A DNA stretch of 64,000 nucleotides from NCBI GenBank assembly GCA_026874595.1, contig CM049322.1, forward strand, positions 52,107,386 to 52,171,385. Direction: 5' to 3'. Positions 10,141-22,559 of the stretch are shown here, one piece after another (the first letter of the stretch is position 1; every line of letters starts with the position of its first letter). The notes beneath the pieces are model-generated. The model did no database searches. It saw nothing but the letters and a program-made list of their open reading frames with translations, and was not told the DNA's origin. The translations under genes and the position numbers were made by a program. The DNA is from Sipunculus nudus. Taxonomy: Eukaryota > Annelida > Sipuncula > Golfingiida > Sipunculidae.

Positions 10141-12298
10141 TCCTGATCTCATGATCAATATGTATGCCAAAAATCATGACCATCAGTGATGTAGTTAATC
10201 AGATATTGAAGTTTTTTTTATGAAATTGTTGACTATTCTTGGGGGTACTTTGGGGCCCCATTGCTTGAAGGATATGGGTAACAGAGACCTAATGTCTGGT
10301 TTCCATGGAGACTTTTCATTGGTCTCTCAGAAAGCAAAGAATGAAGATTCTAGGTCCTGTCTTAACGATTTGTGCCCTGTTTACAGATGTCCACATTTTT
10401 AAAGGTCTCAAAAATAGAGAAAAAAAATCGTAAAAAATAAAAAAAAAAAAAAAGGTGGCACACCCAGCTGTAGAAACTGATGACACACTCCATGATCAAT
10501 ATCCATGCAAACAATTATGGTGATCTCTGCATTAGTTGTTCAGATACTTCAGCTTTTGTATCAAATTTTCCATAAATCTGAGCTGTACTTTGGCGTGCCA
10601 CAGCTCAAAGGATATGGGTAACAGAGACCTAATTTCATGTTTCCATGGAGACTTTACATGGGTCTCCCTGTGTGTCCAGAATGATGATTCTAGGTCCAGT
10701 TGTTACAATTTGAACCCTGTTGACAGATAACTACATCCTTAAAGGTCTCAAAAATAGAGAAAAAAAATTGGTAAAAATTTGAAAAATACAGATGGCGCCA
10801 CCAGTCTGCTGAAACTGATGAAACATCTCATGATCAATATACAGTAGAACGCCTGTATTACGGTCACCATCGGGACTGGATAAAAGTGGCCTTAATACAC
10901 GAGTGGCCGTTATACAGGACTTGACTAGGATAGGGGGGGGGGGGGGGGGGTTAAGATGTTACACAAAACCAAGTTCAAATCTTTATTACAATCAGCAAAA
11001 TAAACATATATAGATTATTAGTATAATTACTGTTATCAATAAAAAAATATAAAAAAAATTTCAATCACGTCAACCCTATTAATAACAATTACCATCACTA
11101 TGTACAAATACAGTGTTTGTTATTAAAGTACAAACAGATTGTGTATCAATAATATTTGTACAAATGTTAAGAAGCCCTTTGTATCCATCAAAGCATACTA
11201 ACACCCTGATTAAGATCCGGCTCGCACAACTGATTCCCAAACATACACGCAGGTGGGAACACATGCATTACTATTGTGCATACTAATGAGGCTGAGTGGG
11301 GTAGTGCGACGCTGGCTGCGTGTCAAACAACTCAGTCACGGTCGAGTGGTTACCTTTATCCAGGCACTTATTAACAGAGAGGAATTTGTGAGAGCGGACA
11401 CTTGTGTAATGATATTAGGGTCAGAAGTGGCTGCTCGATTTGTTGAGCCCATGTCAGGAGTCACTGCCCCTGACCGTAATTGAGGCGTTTCCCGGTCTGC
11501 GGGACCGAGAGACCTGGCCATAATACGGAATAGAGGAGTGACCGTAATTGACAACAAAATGATTATGAAATATAACGGTCGAAAATTCGGGACCGGAAAA
11601 TCTGACCGTTATAGACGTATTGACCGTTATTGAGGCGTGGCCGTTAGCAGGCGTTCTACTGTATATGCCAAGATCATGACTATCAGTGATGTAGTTAATC
11701 AGATATTGAAGTTTTTTTATGAAATTTTTCACTATTCTTGGGGGTACTTTGGGGCCCATAGCTTGAAGGATATGAGTAGCAGAGGCCTAATTTCTGGTTT
11801 CCATGGAGACTCTCATAGGTCTCTCAGAATGTCAAGAATGAAGATTCTAGGTCTAGTCTTTACGATTTGTGCGATGTTAACAGATGTCCACATTTTTAAA
11901 GGTCTCAAAAATAGAGAAAAAAATTGGTAAAAAATCGAAAAATGCAGGTGGTGCCACCAGTCTGCAAGAACTCAAGAACATCTCATGATCAATATGTATG
12001 CCAAAAATCATGACCATCAGTCAAGTAGTTAATCAGATATTGAAGTTTTTGTATGAAATTTTTTACTATTCTTGGGGGTACTTTGGGGCCCCATCGCTCA
12101 AAGGATACAGGTAACAGAGACCTAATTCCAGGTTTCAAAGGAGATTTTTCATGGACCTCCCTGGATGTAAAGTAAGAAGATTCCAGATCCAGCAGTTACG
12201 ATTTGTGCCCTGTTAATGGACAGACGCCTGGATGGCTGGACTGACGCTGACAAAAGGTGAACCCTATAGCTCAGATGACTTACAGTCAGCTGAGCTTA
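10141..12298 (+). repeat. Tandem monomers of about 340 bp with hairpin end
   Basis: Successive units share 'tgatcaatatgtatgcc', 'gggtaacagagacctaat', 'ctaggtc..gatttgtgccctgttaac' and a 'ggyggcgccacc'-like core. Units lie around 10150, 10490, 10830 (interrupted by the pogo MITE) and 11990. The last unit ends in a GGAC-rich tract and the hairpin at 12268-12296. This is the same family as 32175-34200 (opposite strand), 20280-21170, 40205-42250 and 50502-50950. Confidence 0.85.
10842..11661. mobile_element. Pogo/Tigger-like MITE, 820 bp
   Basis: Terminal inverted repeats CAGTAGAACGCCTGTATTAC and the inverse ending GCAGGCGTTCTACTG are flanked by TA on both sides (10840-10841 and 11662-11663). 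It interrupts a repeat monomer whose other copies read straight through. CAGT..ACTG ends and a TA duplication fit the pogo branch of Tc1/mariner. There is no transposase ORF. A G homopolymer of about 18 lies near 10931-10950. Confidence 0.88.
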
Positions 12299-13184
12299 AA
12301 ACACTCCTTCAACAATACTGCTTTCAGCAGCGCAGTTTGCTTAGTATCTGTACTAGAGAGTTGGCATTTGGCCAAGAATCAGGGTGTTCAAGTACATGAA
12401 TAATCTTCGTTAAATGTGTTTTTCTGTGATCTTGTGAAAAGAAGCTAGTATATTTATTCTTAACACAACATCATTTAAGGCAGGGTTTAAGATTACCTTT
12501 TGAAAACACTTGCCCACAAGATCTAGTAACATCTAGCTTTTACATGCCTTACTCGATTTTTTGAAAATAGAGGTAAAACATTTCTCAAAAAGGAAAATGA
12601 CTAACTTCAGATTAGTTAATAATTTAGGCAATTGTGTTAATGTATATGTTGGACCTCCTGCGCACTTGGCTGCCCTACCACCATCTTCTGAAACTTTAAC
12701 TGCCCTGAGCAGTTGGTTAACTGATTATGTTTAGCCCTGTAAAGTTATAAAATAAAAAAAAAAGAGTGCAATATACTGTAATTATTAAATGTTCAATTAA
12801 CTCTTTGAATCACAGGTAAGTTGACCCTTTATCCAATCGAAATTATATAAATAGCCTGTTGAGGATGTAGTTGTCACTGATTGTGGTTCATTGCCGGTAA
12901 ATAAGCCATTTGCTTTGGAAGTAAAATATGCTGTTTGATAAATACAATTCTTCATATTTCATGTTACAAACATTTAAAAAAATCATTTTTATGAGAAGCA
13001 AATATTTTGGTCTGTTTATTGGCAAAACACATAGTGTATATTTTATGACCTTTATTCCAAAGTGGTTAAGAAATGGATTGTGGTTAAATTTGTTTACTTG
13101 TTGACCTATCCTTAACAGTGAAAGATAAAATGAGGAGCAAAAAGAAAATCTTGTAAATAAACGTGCTTTATTTGTGATTCTAAC
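12299..13184. other. Unassigned spacer
   Basis: AT-rich sequence with no recognised repeat or gene. The 104-aa minus-strand open frame at 12888-13202 has no domain features. Confidence 0.5.
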
Positions 13185-13293
13185 AAGTAGTCCTTGGGCC
13201 ATGACACTCAGCTGAATTCTTGGGGGCCTTGAACAATGGGCAAAAAGACTCAGAGAGTGCTAAAAATAATGCATTTAGCCAATAGCCCTTAGA

Positions 13294-14164
13294 CAGTGGT
13301 GGGAGTCGATCGATGATCAATGATCAATTATTAATCGGTTCAGACAAATATAAAGAAATGTGCAATTATCTGGGAAACTGTATACACTCTTAACCCAGCC
13401 TGCATGTCTTAGTAATGCTACCTGAGGAAAAGAAGTTTTTCCCTTTTTTATATTTTCCTTTTATCACTAAGATATGCTATTCAAAGTTTCATTTTAATTA
13501 ATTATAGTAATTAAGATTTAAACCACAGTCCAGGACATCTTCTTGCTGGCCCTCATGAATACTCCCACGAATCATTTTAACTTCACTATCAGGACTTTCA
13601 TTTTATAACAATTATGATGACTGCCAACATGCATACTGGTTTCACAGGCCTGCCAGAAAAATTTACAGGCCCATATAATTTTTTGTAAAAATTAAAAAAG
13701 AAGTAATTGAAAGCTAAAAATATAATAACTCATGCGGCAGCATCATCTGACATCAATCGAGCAGATTATTTCTATGAGAATCTTGCAAAATTGGCATAGA
13801 CCTGGAGCATTATGGTGCATTTTAACGCCATACCGCCCATATTTTGCAACGAAAATCTTGTTAGACAACTCTCCGCTTATTCTGCAGCTCCCTGCCAGTT
13901 CACAGTGGTTTAATAAGTCCTCCGTTCTCTCATCTACCGTGTCATACTCAGTTAAATACGGAGGTTATTTGGGAACACCGACACATTATATGAAGCACGG
14001 AATATTGTAAAAAATGGAAGAGTAATTTTTGCCTATAACTTGAAGACAGTCTGGTAAAAACAATCGTGAGTATGATGCAATCGATAGTTGCCTTTCGTAA
14101 TCTAGCGCTTGAAAGTTGAAGCAAACCGACTGACATTTGAAAAAACTTGATCGGCCCACCACTA
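13294..14164. mobile_element. hAT-type MITE, copy 1 (871 bp)
   Basis: The ends are CAGTGGTGGG and CCCACCACTA, the classic hAT terminal pattern. CCCTTAGA at 13286-13293 and 14165-14172 is a perfect 8-bp TSD. The interior is homologous to 29843-30753, for example around 'cgcccatattttgc' and 'ctaccgtgtcat'. Short open frames inside are not conserved as protein. The transposase must be supplied elsewhere. Confidence 0.93.
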
Positions 14165-14279
14165 CCCTTAGATATAGGCTACAGTGACTGGATTCTACAT
14201 GCAGCTTGCGGCTACCATTTGTGCCCATCTGACTAATAGTGTTAAATTCAAATTCTTTCATACAGTTTGCAGAAAATAG

Positions 14280-14820
14280 ATCAGAATAACATTCCTAGTT
14301 TCCAAGGGGAATTTTAGAGACCTCCCTGAAAGTCATGTATGAGGATTTTAGGTCAAACGGATACAATTTGTGCCTCCTCTGTTTCACTTGGTGCTTAAAA
14401 ATTATGTTTTTTCCCCCCAGTTTACAAATAATAGGTCACCATGGCCTAATTTCAGCTCTCCAAGGAGATTTTGTTTACATGGAAATCTCAGGATTTCAAT
14501 TTAAAAGATTCTAGGTCCAACACAATTTTGAAAAAAATACAGGCAGCATCATCAGTCTTCAGGATTTTATGAAACATCCAATGATTAATAGGGGGGCTTA
14601 TGCATATAAAGAATCATGGCAATCACTACATTAGTTATTCAGATACTGGAGCTATTGAATCAAACTTCTGGGGTCCTTTCAAGCCCCATAGCTCAGAGGA
14701 CATGGGTAACAGAGACTTAATTTTGGGTTTCCAAGTAGATTTTTCCATGAACCTCCCTAGATGTAGCAATGACAACATGACACTCGGGCCTTCTAAAATA
14801 AACTGACAGGGTCCTGCGAG
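14280..14820 (+). repeat. Degenerate repeat monomers
   Basis: Two types are adjacent: the 'ggtcaccatggcctaatttcagctctccaagg' type also seen at 16330-17650, and one 340-bp-type unit ('cccatagctcagagg', 'gggtaacagagac'). No hairpin end is present. Confidence 0.7.
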
Positions 14821-15172
14821 TCATGATCCAAGTCATAATAGAACACCTATTCTACAGGTCGGATCAAAATCTTGCTGTGGGGAAGTATTTGACATCAGAG
14901 GCACTTATGGTCATGTTATATTTGTTAAATAATGAAGAAAAATTTTGTTACACATAGTAAATTACATTTAATATCTCTTTTCTTCTCTATGGCACCCATA
15001 CACGCAAAGCTGGCAAGTCGTCATGACTGACAAGTAGCCTTATTATTAATAATTGCTGCATGAATATATCTAAGTCAACCATGAATGTAATATTGATTAT
15101 TTTTCTCAAGGAATAGCATCACTTTTTTTCTTACCTCGGAAAAATGATAATTCAACAAGCATATAAAAATGA
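14821..15172. other. Unassigned spacer
   Basis: AT-rich sequence with nothing recognised. Confidence 0.45.
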
Positions 15173-17752
15173 ACAAGTGGCCCATGGGCCTTTACGCTCA
15201 GCTAAATTTGACTGGGTGCTCATCTCTATTCTTAATGTTATATATTGTCTGTGAGAACAGCCTATGGCTAATGTTACCATGTTGAAGAATGGACAGAAAA
15301 TAAAAATTTCAGGATTCATAGGAGACCTGCCCAGGACCCCCTGGATTTCACAGTAGAGGGTTCCAAGGAAAATGGATACAATTTGTACCCTGTCTGGGGC
15401 TCATATATGGCAGGTTTTCCCTACAGGTTGCAAAATATTGGTCATAGGGTTGGGACGGTTACCGGTATACGGTATTATCACGATATCTGACCGCTACGGT
15501 TATCATGCCGTCAACTTTCCTATAATCGCGATACCACGATATCATTTTTTGTTCACCATTTTGGTTCACAAGCAAGCCCTTGAGGTTCAAAATAAATTTA
15601 TTTTAAAGAATCACATTCATTTGAATACACGTGTGTGGGTGGAACCGTGTGCTTACAGACTTCGGGATTAGTCTGAAATGTCCGCATGTTGGAGGAACCG
15701 TCTGCTTTCAGACTTCGGGATTAGTCGGAAATGTCTGGAAGTAGCAGGATGAATCAGAGAGGACAAAAGCTTGAGAATTCCAGGAGAAAAATAACATAAA
15801 AATGAAAGAGCAATAAATACCCATATTTATGCTTTTATTGCATGGAACGAAAATGTCAACATAAAAGTGTCACAACTGAATCGAACATTCCATACGGGTT
15901 GCATATTTTGCCATATAAAATTGGGATGGTATATTTAGCCATGATTGGTATGACACGCTCTCCAAAAATTCGCCGGGATTCTCCGGCTTTTATGTTGCAA
16001 TAGGAAACTGATGGAAAGTTCTGACAAGCGTGATTCGACGATGGGGGCAGGACTTCCCACGCGTCAAGCTTGCACACCTGCAGGACGTTCATGCAACTTA
16101 CATCACTTAATGAGTCTTTATGTGGTACTGGCATAATAAGTATAAATGATATTAATACTTCACCCCTTGTATAAAGTCAAGACTTTAAAGGTGGTTGTTA
16201 TAAATATAATTATTTGTGGCTTATTAATGCCATTATATATAATTAAAAATTTCGCGATATCACGGTATATCGCGATAAAATTTGAATAATTATCATGATA
16301 TCAAAAACCCATATCATCCCAACACTAATCGGTCACAGTGACCCAATTTCATGTTTCCAAGGACATTACCTTGGGACCTCCCTGAATGTTATGTTAAAAT
16401 ATTCTTGGCCTAATGGATATATATAAATATAAGTCACCATGACCTAATTTCAGGTTTCCAAAGAGATGTGCCTAGAACCTCCCTGGCTTTTGTGTTGGAA
16501 GATTCTCAACTCAACAGACACGATTTGTGCCTATCTGACATTCATGGTGCTCATATGACATCTTTTTCCTATAGATTGCAGAATTAGGTCACCATGACCT
16601 TATTTCAAATTTCCACAGACATTTGCCTACGACCAACCTGGATGTCATGATAGGAAATTCTAGGCCTGATGGATACAATTTGTGCCCCATCTGACTTAAT
16701 TTCAGGGTGCTCAAAACCCTTTTCCGGCTCATTGGTCACAGAATATAGGTCACCATGACTTATTTTTAGGTTTCCAAGGATATTTGCCTAGGACCTCACT
16801 GAATTTTATATATGAAGGTTCTAGGCCTGATGGATACAATTTGTACCACATCTGACTGTCTGGGTGCTAAAAATCATGTTTTCAGTTCATAGGTGCAAAA
16901 TATAGGTTCCAATGACCTAATTTTAGGTTTCCTAGGACATGCAATTTGTGCCCCTTCTGCCTTTCTGCTTAAAACTTTTTTTCAAATCATAGGTCACAGA
17001 ATATAGGTCACCATGACTGATTTCAGGTTTCCAAGGAAATTTGCCTAGAAACTCCCAGGATATTGTGTTAGCAGATTCTAGGCCTAACAGATACGATTTG
17101 TCCCCATCTGACATTCACGGTGTTTCATATATGACATCCTTTTCCTATAGGTCGCAAAATATAGTTCACAGTGATCTAATTTCAGTTTTCCAAGGACATT
17201 TGCCTAGGACCTCCCTCAATGTCATGTTGGAGGGTTCTAGGCCTAATGGATACACTCTGTGCCCCATCTGACTGTCTGGGTGCTTTAAATCATGTTTTTG
17301 GCCATTAGGTCACAAAAAGGTCAAAATGACCTAATTTCAGGTTTCCAAGGAGATTTGCCAGGAAACTCCCAGGATATTGTGCTTGAAGATTCTAGGCCTG
17401 ACAGATAGGATTTGTCCCCATCGTACATTCAGGGTGCTCATATGATATCTTTTCCAAGGTTTCCAAGGCATTTGCCTAGGAATCCCCTAAATGGCAGGTT
17501 AGAGGATTCTAGGCCTAATGGATACAATTTGTGTCCTGTCTGACTGTCTGGTCACAAAATATAGGACACTATGACCTAATTTCAGGTTTCCAGGGAGTGT
17601 TGCCTAGGACCTCCCTTGATGTACAGTTAGAAGTTTCTAGGTCTAAAGGTAACGACTTGTGCCCTGTTAACTGATGGACGGCCGGACCAGAGACGGATGC
17701 CAGAAAAAGGGTGATCGCTATTGCTCAGATGACTTACAGTAAGCTGAGCTAA
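15173..17752 (+). mobile_element. Candidate non-autonomous element with hairpin end and internal tandem repeats
   Basis: It starts with acaagtggcccatgggcc..ctcagct, a variant of the palindromic start seen at 50502. It ends at 17723-17752 with the recurrent hairpin. Inside, from 16330, are about six units of roughly 110-240 bp built on 'ggtcaccatgacctaatttcaggtttccaagg' and 'ctaggcctaatggatacaatttgtgcc'. A hAT MITE is nested at 15445-16327. The shape (short palindromic start, internal tandem array, 3' hairpin then CTAA) resembles non-autonomous Helentrons. That assignment is inference. Confidence 0.6.
15445..16327. mobile_element. hAT-like MITE, second family (883 bp)
   Basis: The ends TAGGGTTGGGACGG and (inverse) TAGTGTTGGGATGA are flanked by ATTGGTCA (15437-15444) and ATCGGTCA (16328-16335), an 8-bp TSD with one change. 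The subterminal regions are rich in 'cgatatc'-type words. A 48-bp internal direct duplication lies at about 15648-15735 (the 'cagacttcgggattagtc' repeat). It interrupts a tandem monomer. No transposase ORF. Confidence 0.85.
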
Positions 17753-17975
17753 TATTACTATTAAAAATGGCATGCAAATCTGCATATACTAGAACTGATG
17801 TAAAGGTTACGATTTCCGCCGGACAACCAGACAGATGCTGGACAAAGGGTGATCGCTATAGCCCAGATGACTTACAGCTAAAAATTACTATTAAAAATGG
17901 CATGCAAACCTGCATATACTAGAACTGATGCAAATCAAATAGCTTGTACTGCCACCCAAACATCTTCAATTAATT
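17753..17975 (+). repeat. Local duplication of the element 3' end
   Basis: A segment of about 140 bp including the hairpin end and the following 'attactattaaaaatggcatg' occurs at about 17690-17800 and again at 17800-17935. The second hairpin has lost its right arm. Confidence 0.8.
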
Positions 17976-19150
17976 AAACAAGGCCTACAGGCCTAATGCG
18001 AACCTGTGCAAAGTTTGGGAGTATGAATGGAGGTTTATTTTAAAAATTTAATATTGATCCTTTTAAGTCCTGCATATCTACCTTAGTTATTATAATTTCA
18101 GCAAAATGGACATTTTGGACCTGCAAGTTTGCGACTAGGACATTTTAAAACTAGAATATGGGTAGTCTACAAGCAACTGTGTATCTGCAGAAATCAGAGT
18201 GGGATGGGTGAAGTGAGGCATGGATTAAGTGGCAAGGAGAATAGAGTGAGGTGTGTTGCATATTAGCTTGGATGTCTGCAGCATAAATGTGAATGCAGGT
18301 GGTGCCGTCTGTCATAAAATCGAGAAACCTGTCCAGGATGTATAAACCTGCAAAATTTCAGGTGGAAAAGTCAAACCACTGCTGAGATAAGAGTGATTTT
18401 ATCCCAAGGCAGATAAACAGATGGACTGTGTTCTTAAGTGGTTGCAGTTGGCACCACCAGTTTTGCCTATGATGAAGAGCTATGTAAGATCTATACATAA
18501 GCTAAATTTTGGCCCAATCAGTCAAACTGTTCCCGAGATATGAGCTTGGATGTGTGCAGAGTAAACCTGAATGTAGGTGGCGCCACCTGTCATAAAATCG
18601 AGAAAGCTTTCCAGGATGCATAAACCTGCACAATTTCAGGTGGATATGTCAAACCACTGCTGAGATATGAGTGATTTTACGCCAAGGAAGATGAACAGAT
18701 GGATGCTGTGCATAAATGGTTGCAGGTGGCGCCACCAGTTTTGCCTTTGATGAAGAGCTATGTGAGATCTATACACATGCAAAATTTTGGCCCAATCGGT
18801 CAAACGGTTCCAGACATATGAGCTTGGATGTCTGCAGAGTAAACCTGAATGTAGGTGGCGCCACCTGTCATAAAATCGAGAAAGCTGTCCAGGATGTATA
18901 AACCTGCACAATTTCAGGTGGATAAGTCAAACCACTGCTGAGATATGAGTGATTTTATCCCAAGGCAGATGAACAGATGGACGCTGTGAAAAAATGGTTG
19001 CAGGTGGCGCCACCATTTTTAGTGTACGTTATAAAGCTATCAAGGGGCTACATTTGTTCCAAATGTTTTGCCTGATCGGTTCCCAAGATATGCAGGTTTA
19101 TGTGTGGAAACAGACGCACAAATGGACGCTGGGCGGTGAGGAAAGGTCAG
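17976..19150 (+). repeat. 278-bp dimeric tandem repeat with GGTGGCGCCACC
   Basis: The region starts with 'aaggcctacaggcctaatgcg' (also at 21175). Exact 12-bp palindromes lie at 18576, 18725, 18854 and 19003, spaced 149, 129 and 149 bp, so the unit is a 278-bp dimer. Degenerate units precede at 18295 and 18443. The same dimer with the same spacing lies on the other strand at 34395-35400. Confidence 0.9.
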
Positions 19151-19654
19151 AGGTCAACCAAAAATGAGGGCGCAGCAGTTCACATGTGACCTAATGATAA
19201 ACCAATTCGCTTAAAATGCAAACCAAGTTTTTTCAAACAGTTGAAAGATATAGTTCCAATAATCTGGGAATTCTGCATCTAAACATTGTGTCTAGACGTC
19301 TAGATGCTGTGTCTAGACTTCTAGACATATTGTCTAGACACCCCCCCCCCCCCAGGGCCAGGTCAGTTGCCATGGTGATGTCTGGACACCACCTGTTTGT
19401 ACTGAGTGACCTCTTGACTTGGCTGCTGAAACTCAGAATGTTGTAAAATCTGTTTTCAAATACAGAAAGCCTTTTTCAATTGGCTACAATGCTTTTTTAA
19501 AACTGTATTTACCCAATCTATTCTTATAAACTAGCAGAACCCTACCATAAAACAATTCTTATAAAGTTTAAACCAATCAGCTTAACAGTTTCATCATAAA
19601 TCAATGTATAAGCTAGAAGAGTTTAAAATTACATTTTTGCCTGTAAATAAACAC
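19151..19654. other. Spacer with tctaga-rich simple sequence
   Basis: A run of 'gtctagac'-type words at 19285-19340 is followed by about 14 C residues. Nothing else is recognised. Confidence 0.5.
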
Positions 19655-20155
19655 ATTAATGTAGGTGGCGCCACCAATACCTCAAAATCAGATATGACAT
19701 ATGTGACAAACCTTGGTATAAAATTTTCGTGATTATAGCTCTAGCCGTTTCTGAGATTTTTAATTTTAGTGTTGATTTTGGACAGATGACTAAGTTCAAC
19801 CTCCTGTAACTCGGCCAAAAATCTCTGAACTGGAAACATTCGAACAAACTTGAGAGAGATTGTTCCAGGGATCATTTCTGTGAAATATTGGACAATTTGG
19901 CTGGACATTTTCAGAGAAGAAGATTTTTAAAGCTTTTTTAGCTTTTCCCCTATAAAATCTAAAAAAATGCATTGAGAAAAAAAATAAACAAAATCCGATA
20001 TAGTTTTTTGGATGACTGATTATTTGCAAAAATTTTGGTGATACTAGCTCCTGCCATTTTTGAGATAGCTATGGTTAACGTACAGAAGACGCATGACACA
20101 CGACGTACGACGGCACACCATCGCATAAGCCCACAGGTTTGCTAAAAATTGACGT
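19655..20155 (+). repeat. Dispersed repeat, uninterrupted copy
   Basis: It begins with GGTGGCGCCACC (19664) and contains 'gaacaaacttgagagagatt' near 19841-19860. It ends around 'aagcccacaggtttgctaaaaa'. The same repeat at 37340-40205 is split by a LINE, so this copy shows the unoccupied site. Confidence 0.85.
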
Positions 20156-20279
20156 TTTGGTGGCAGGCTGCCGCTACCCCAGATGTGAAGTGTGAAGAAC
20201 CTAGGTCCAACTGTGATGAGTTGTGCCCTGTTAACAAATGACAGCTTCATTTGAAATTCTCAAAGAAATAGAAAAAAAA
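20156..20279 (+). repeat. Partial 340-bp monomer
   Basis: It contains 'gaacctaggtccaactg' and 'gccctgttaac', the downstream part of a monomer. Confidence 0.55.
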
Positions 20280-21170
20280 TCATAAGAATTAAAAACAAGT
20301 CACCCATGGGTCATGATGCTCAGCCGACTGACATGTTGATAATATGTCCTTGCACAGACAACTAATTAAGATAGCTGGCATCTTTGTTCATGCATATTAG
20401 CTTAAGTTCATCAAGACACAACCCATAAAAACAAATTTGATGACAATCCAACCAACCTTTCATGAGGAATCTGGCAATTTGTGTGTATTTTGCATTATTT
20501 CTTGGATGCTGAAACATACCCCAAAATTCTGCGAATATAGGTCACTATGACCTAATTTCAGGTTTCTGGAAAGAACTTTTGAGGAACTCTCAGGATGTCA
20601 AGTTAGAAGATTCTGGGCCCCATGCTTAGGATTTGTGGCCTTCTTGGGTATCAAATTTTCAATTATTCTGAGGGACGCTTATATGCCCATAGCTCAGAAA
20701 ATATGGGTAACAGAGACCTTAATTCACAGATCTCCCTGGATGTCAAGTTTAAAGATTCTAGAACCAATGGTTACAATTTGAGCAGTGTTAAGGGATAACC
20801 GCATCTTTGGACTCATAAATAGGCCTAGCAAAAAAAAATGTGTTAACATTTTTTTTAATTTAGGTGGTGCCACCAGTCCACAGGAACTAATGTAACACTC
20901 CATGATGAATATGCATGCAAAGAATCAGGGTGATTATTGCAATAGTCGTTCAGATACTGGAGCTTTTGAATCAAATTTTTAGTTATTCTGGGAGGTACTT
21001 CTAATACCCATAGCTCAGAGACTATGGGTAACAGAGACCTTATTTCAGGTTTCCATGGAGTTTTTTATGGACCTCCCAGGATGTCAAGAAAGAAGATTCA
21101 AGCTCAAATAGTTATGATTTGTGCCCTGTTAACAGCAACCACATTGCTGAAGGTCTAAAAAATAAAGATA
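20280..21170 (+). repeat. Start palindrome plus 340-bp monomers
   Basis: 'aagtcacccatgggtcatga' near 20296 resembles the start seen at 50502. It is followed by degenerate monomers with 'gggtaacagagacct' at about 20703 and 21027. No hairpin end is seen. Confidence 0.65.
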
Positions 21171-21570
21171 ACAAGGCCTACAGGCCTAATGCGAATCTGT
21201 GCATTTGGATATACACCCGGTATAATGCTTCAGTGCTGAACCACTACTTTTCATATATATGAACAATGCAGTACTAAACATTTTGAACAAGAAACAATAC
21301 ACAAACATCACTGCTGAAATTCTGGCATGTGTGCACACAACACAAAAATTATTGCAGGTGGCACCACCAGTCTTGTATACAACAAAGCTATTTGACATGT
21401 GCACAAATGCCCAATTTCAGGCTGATATATCAAATTCTTCTGTAGAATTAAGCAGGCAAATACACTTTGCAAAAGACATTGTAGATGGCGACACCTGTCT
21501 TGTGAACGAGAAAGCCATAAAAACACATAGGTCAGAATATCAGGCCAATACATCAAACTTACCTTGAGCC
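21171..21570 (+). repeat. Half-monomer repeat
   Basis: It restarts with 'aaggcctacaggcctaatgcg' and carries degenerate 'ggtggcaccacc' (about 21358) and 'gatggcgacacctg' (about 21485), the divergent form of the 278-bp dimer. Confidence 0.6.
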
Positions 21571-22020
21571 TGATGCACGGGGCTGACCACACTTGGGTGA
21601 GAAAGGCTGTTGCCCCGAGTGTACTGTGACAAATTATTGGCTCAGGCTACTGCACTGAGTGAACTCTTTACCTGCACCTGGCTAGACTGAGTGAACTTTT
21701 GACCTGTACCTGGTTGCACTGAGTGAACTCTTGACCTGTTGCATAATCTGACACAGTTGGCAGTCTGCCAAAGCTATAAATAAATCCAGGCTGACCTTTT
21801 GCCTATTGCCAAATCTGAAATAGTAGCCACACAATTGCATAAGCTCACAGATTGGCTCCATATGCAGCCCTGAGGGGCATGCCACCCATGAGGTGATCAC
21901 ATGATACTCATGAGGTGATCACATGCTACCCATGAGATGATCACATGTTGCCCATGAGGTGATCACATGCCTTGTGCTTGGCTGCACTGACCGAACTGTT
22001 GACCTATATTTGGCTGCACT
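21571..22020 (+). repeat. Short tandem repeats
   Basis: Two kinds occur: 'ctgcactgagtgaactcttgacctgt' variants at about 21650-21740 and 21978-22040, and four units of about 24-30 bp 'catgaggtgatcacatg' at 21885-21972. Confidence 0.75.
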
Positions 22021-22049
22021 GAATGAACTCTTGATCTGTTGCCAAATCT

Positions 22050-22450
22050 GAAACAGTTGGCAGTTTCTCAACCTATTCAAGAAACGTACACAATCTTGGC
22101 CTGTTATGTAACTCTGCTAAAATTTATCAACACAAACCATTTGAAGAAACTTGAGAGGGCTCGCCTCTGGGATCATTTCTGTAAAATTTTGACAATTTGG
22201 CTGGACTGTTTACAAGAAGAAGACTTTTACAAGTTTTTTCAGCTTTTTCCTTGTAAAATCTAAGTAAATGCAGAAAGCAAAAAATAAGATGAATCCATCA
22301 ACATTTGATATGTGACAGATAACTGCATAACATTTGGGGATGGTAGCTCCTGCTATTCCTGAGAAATTATGAGTTAGTGTACAGATGATATGTAATATCA
22401 TAAATCTACATTTTTTAAAAGCTTTTAAAAACATTCCTGTCAATATTTTC
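22050..22450 (+). repeat. Diverged copy of the 19655-20155 repeat
   Basis: Shared phrases include 'gggatcatttctgtaaaattttgacaatttgg' and 'gaagaagacttttacaag'. It lacks the LINE insertion. Confidence 0.65.
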
Positions 22451-22559
22451 CATAGATAACCTGAAATCTAAATGTCTAGAGGCATGATGTAATGGATGCT
22501 GATAAACTGGTGCTAGGCTAGATGTAGTCTGCCACGTACAGACTCCATTTATCTGTGAT

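Noticed and set aside
13732..14010. Open frame inside the hAT MITE, with a counterpart at 30330-30595
   Set aside because: The two copies do not keep the same frame or residues, so the conservation is at DNA level only.
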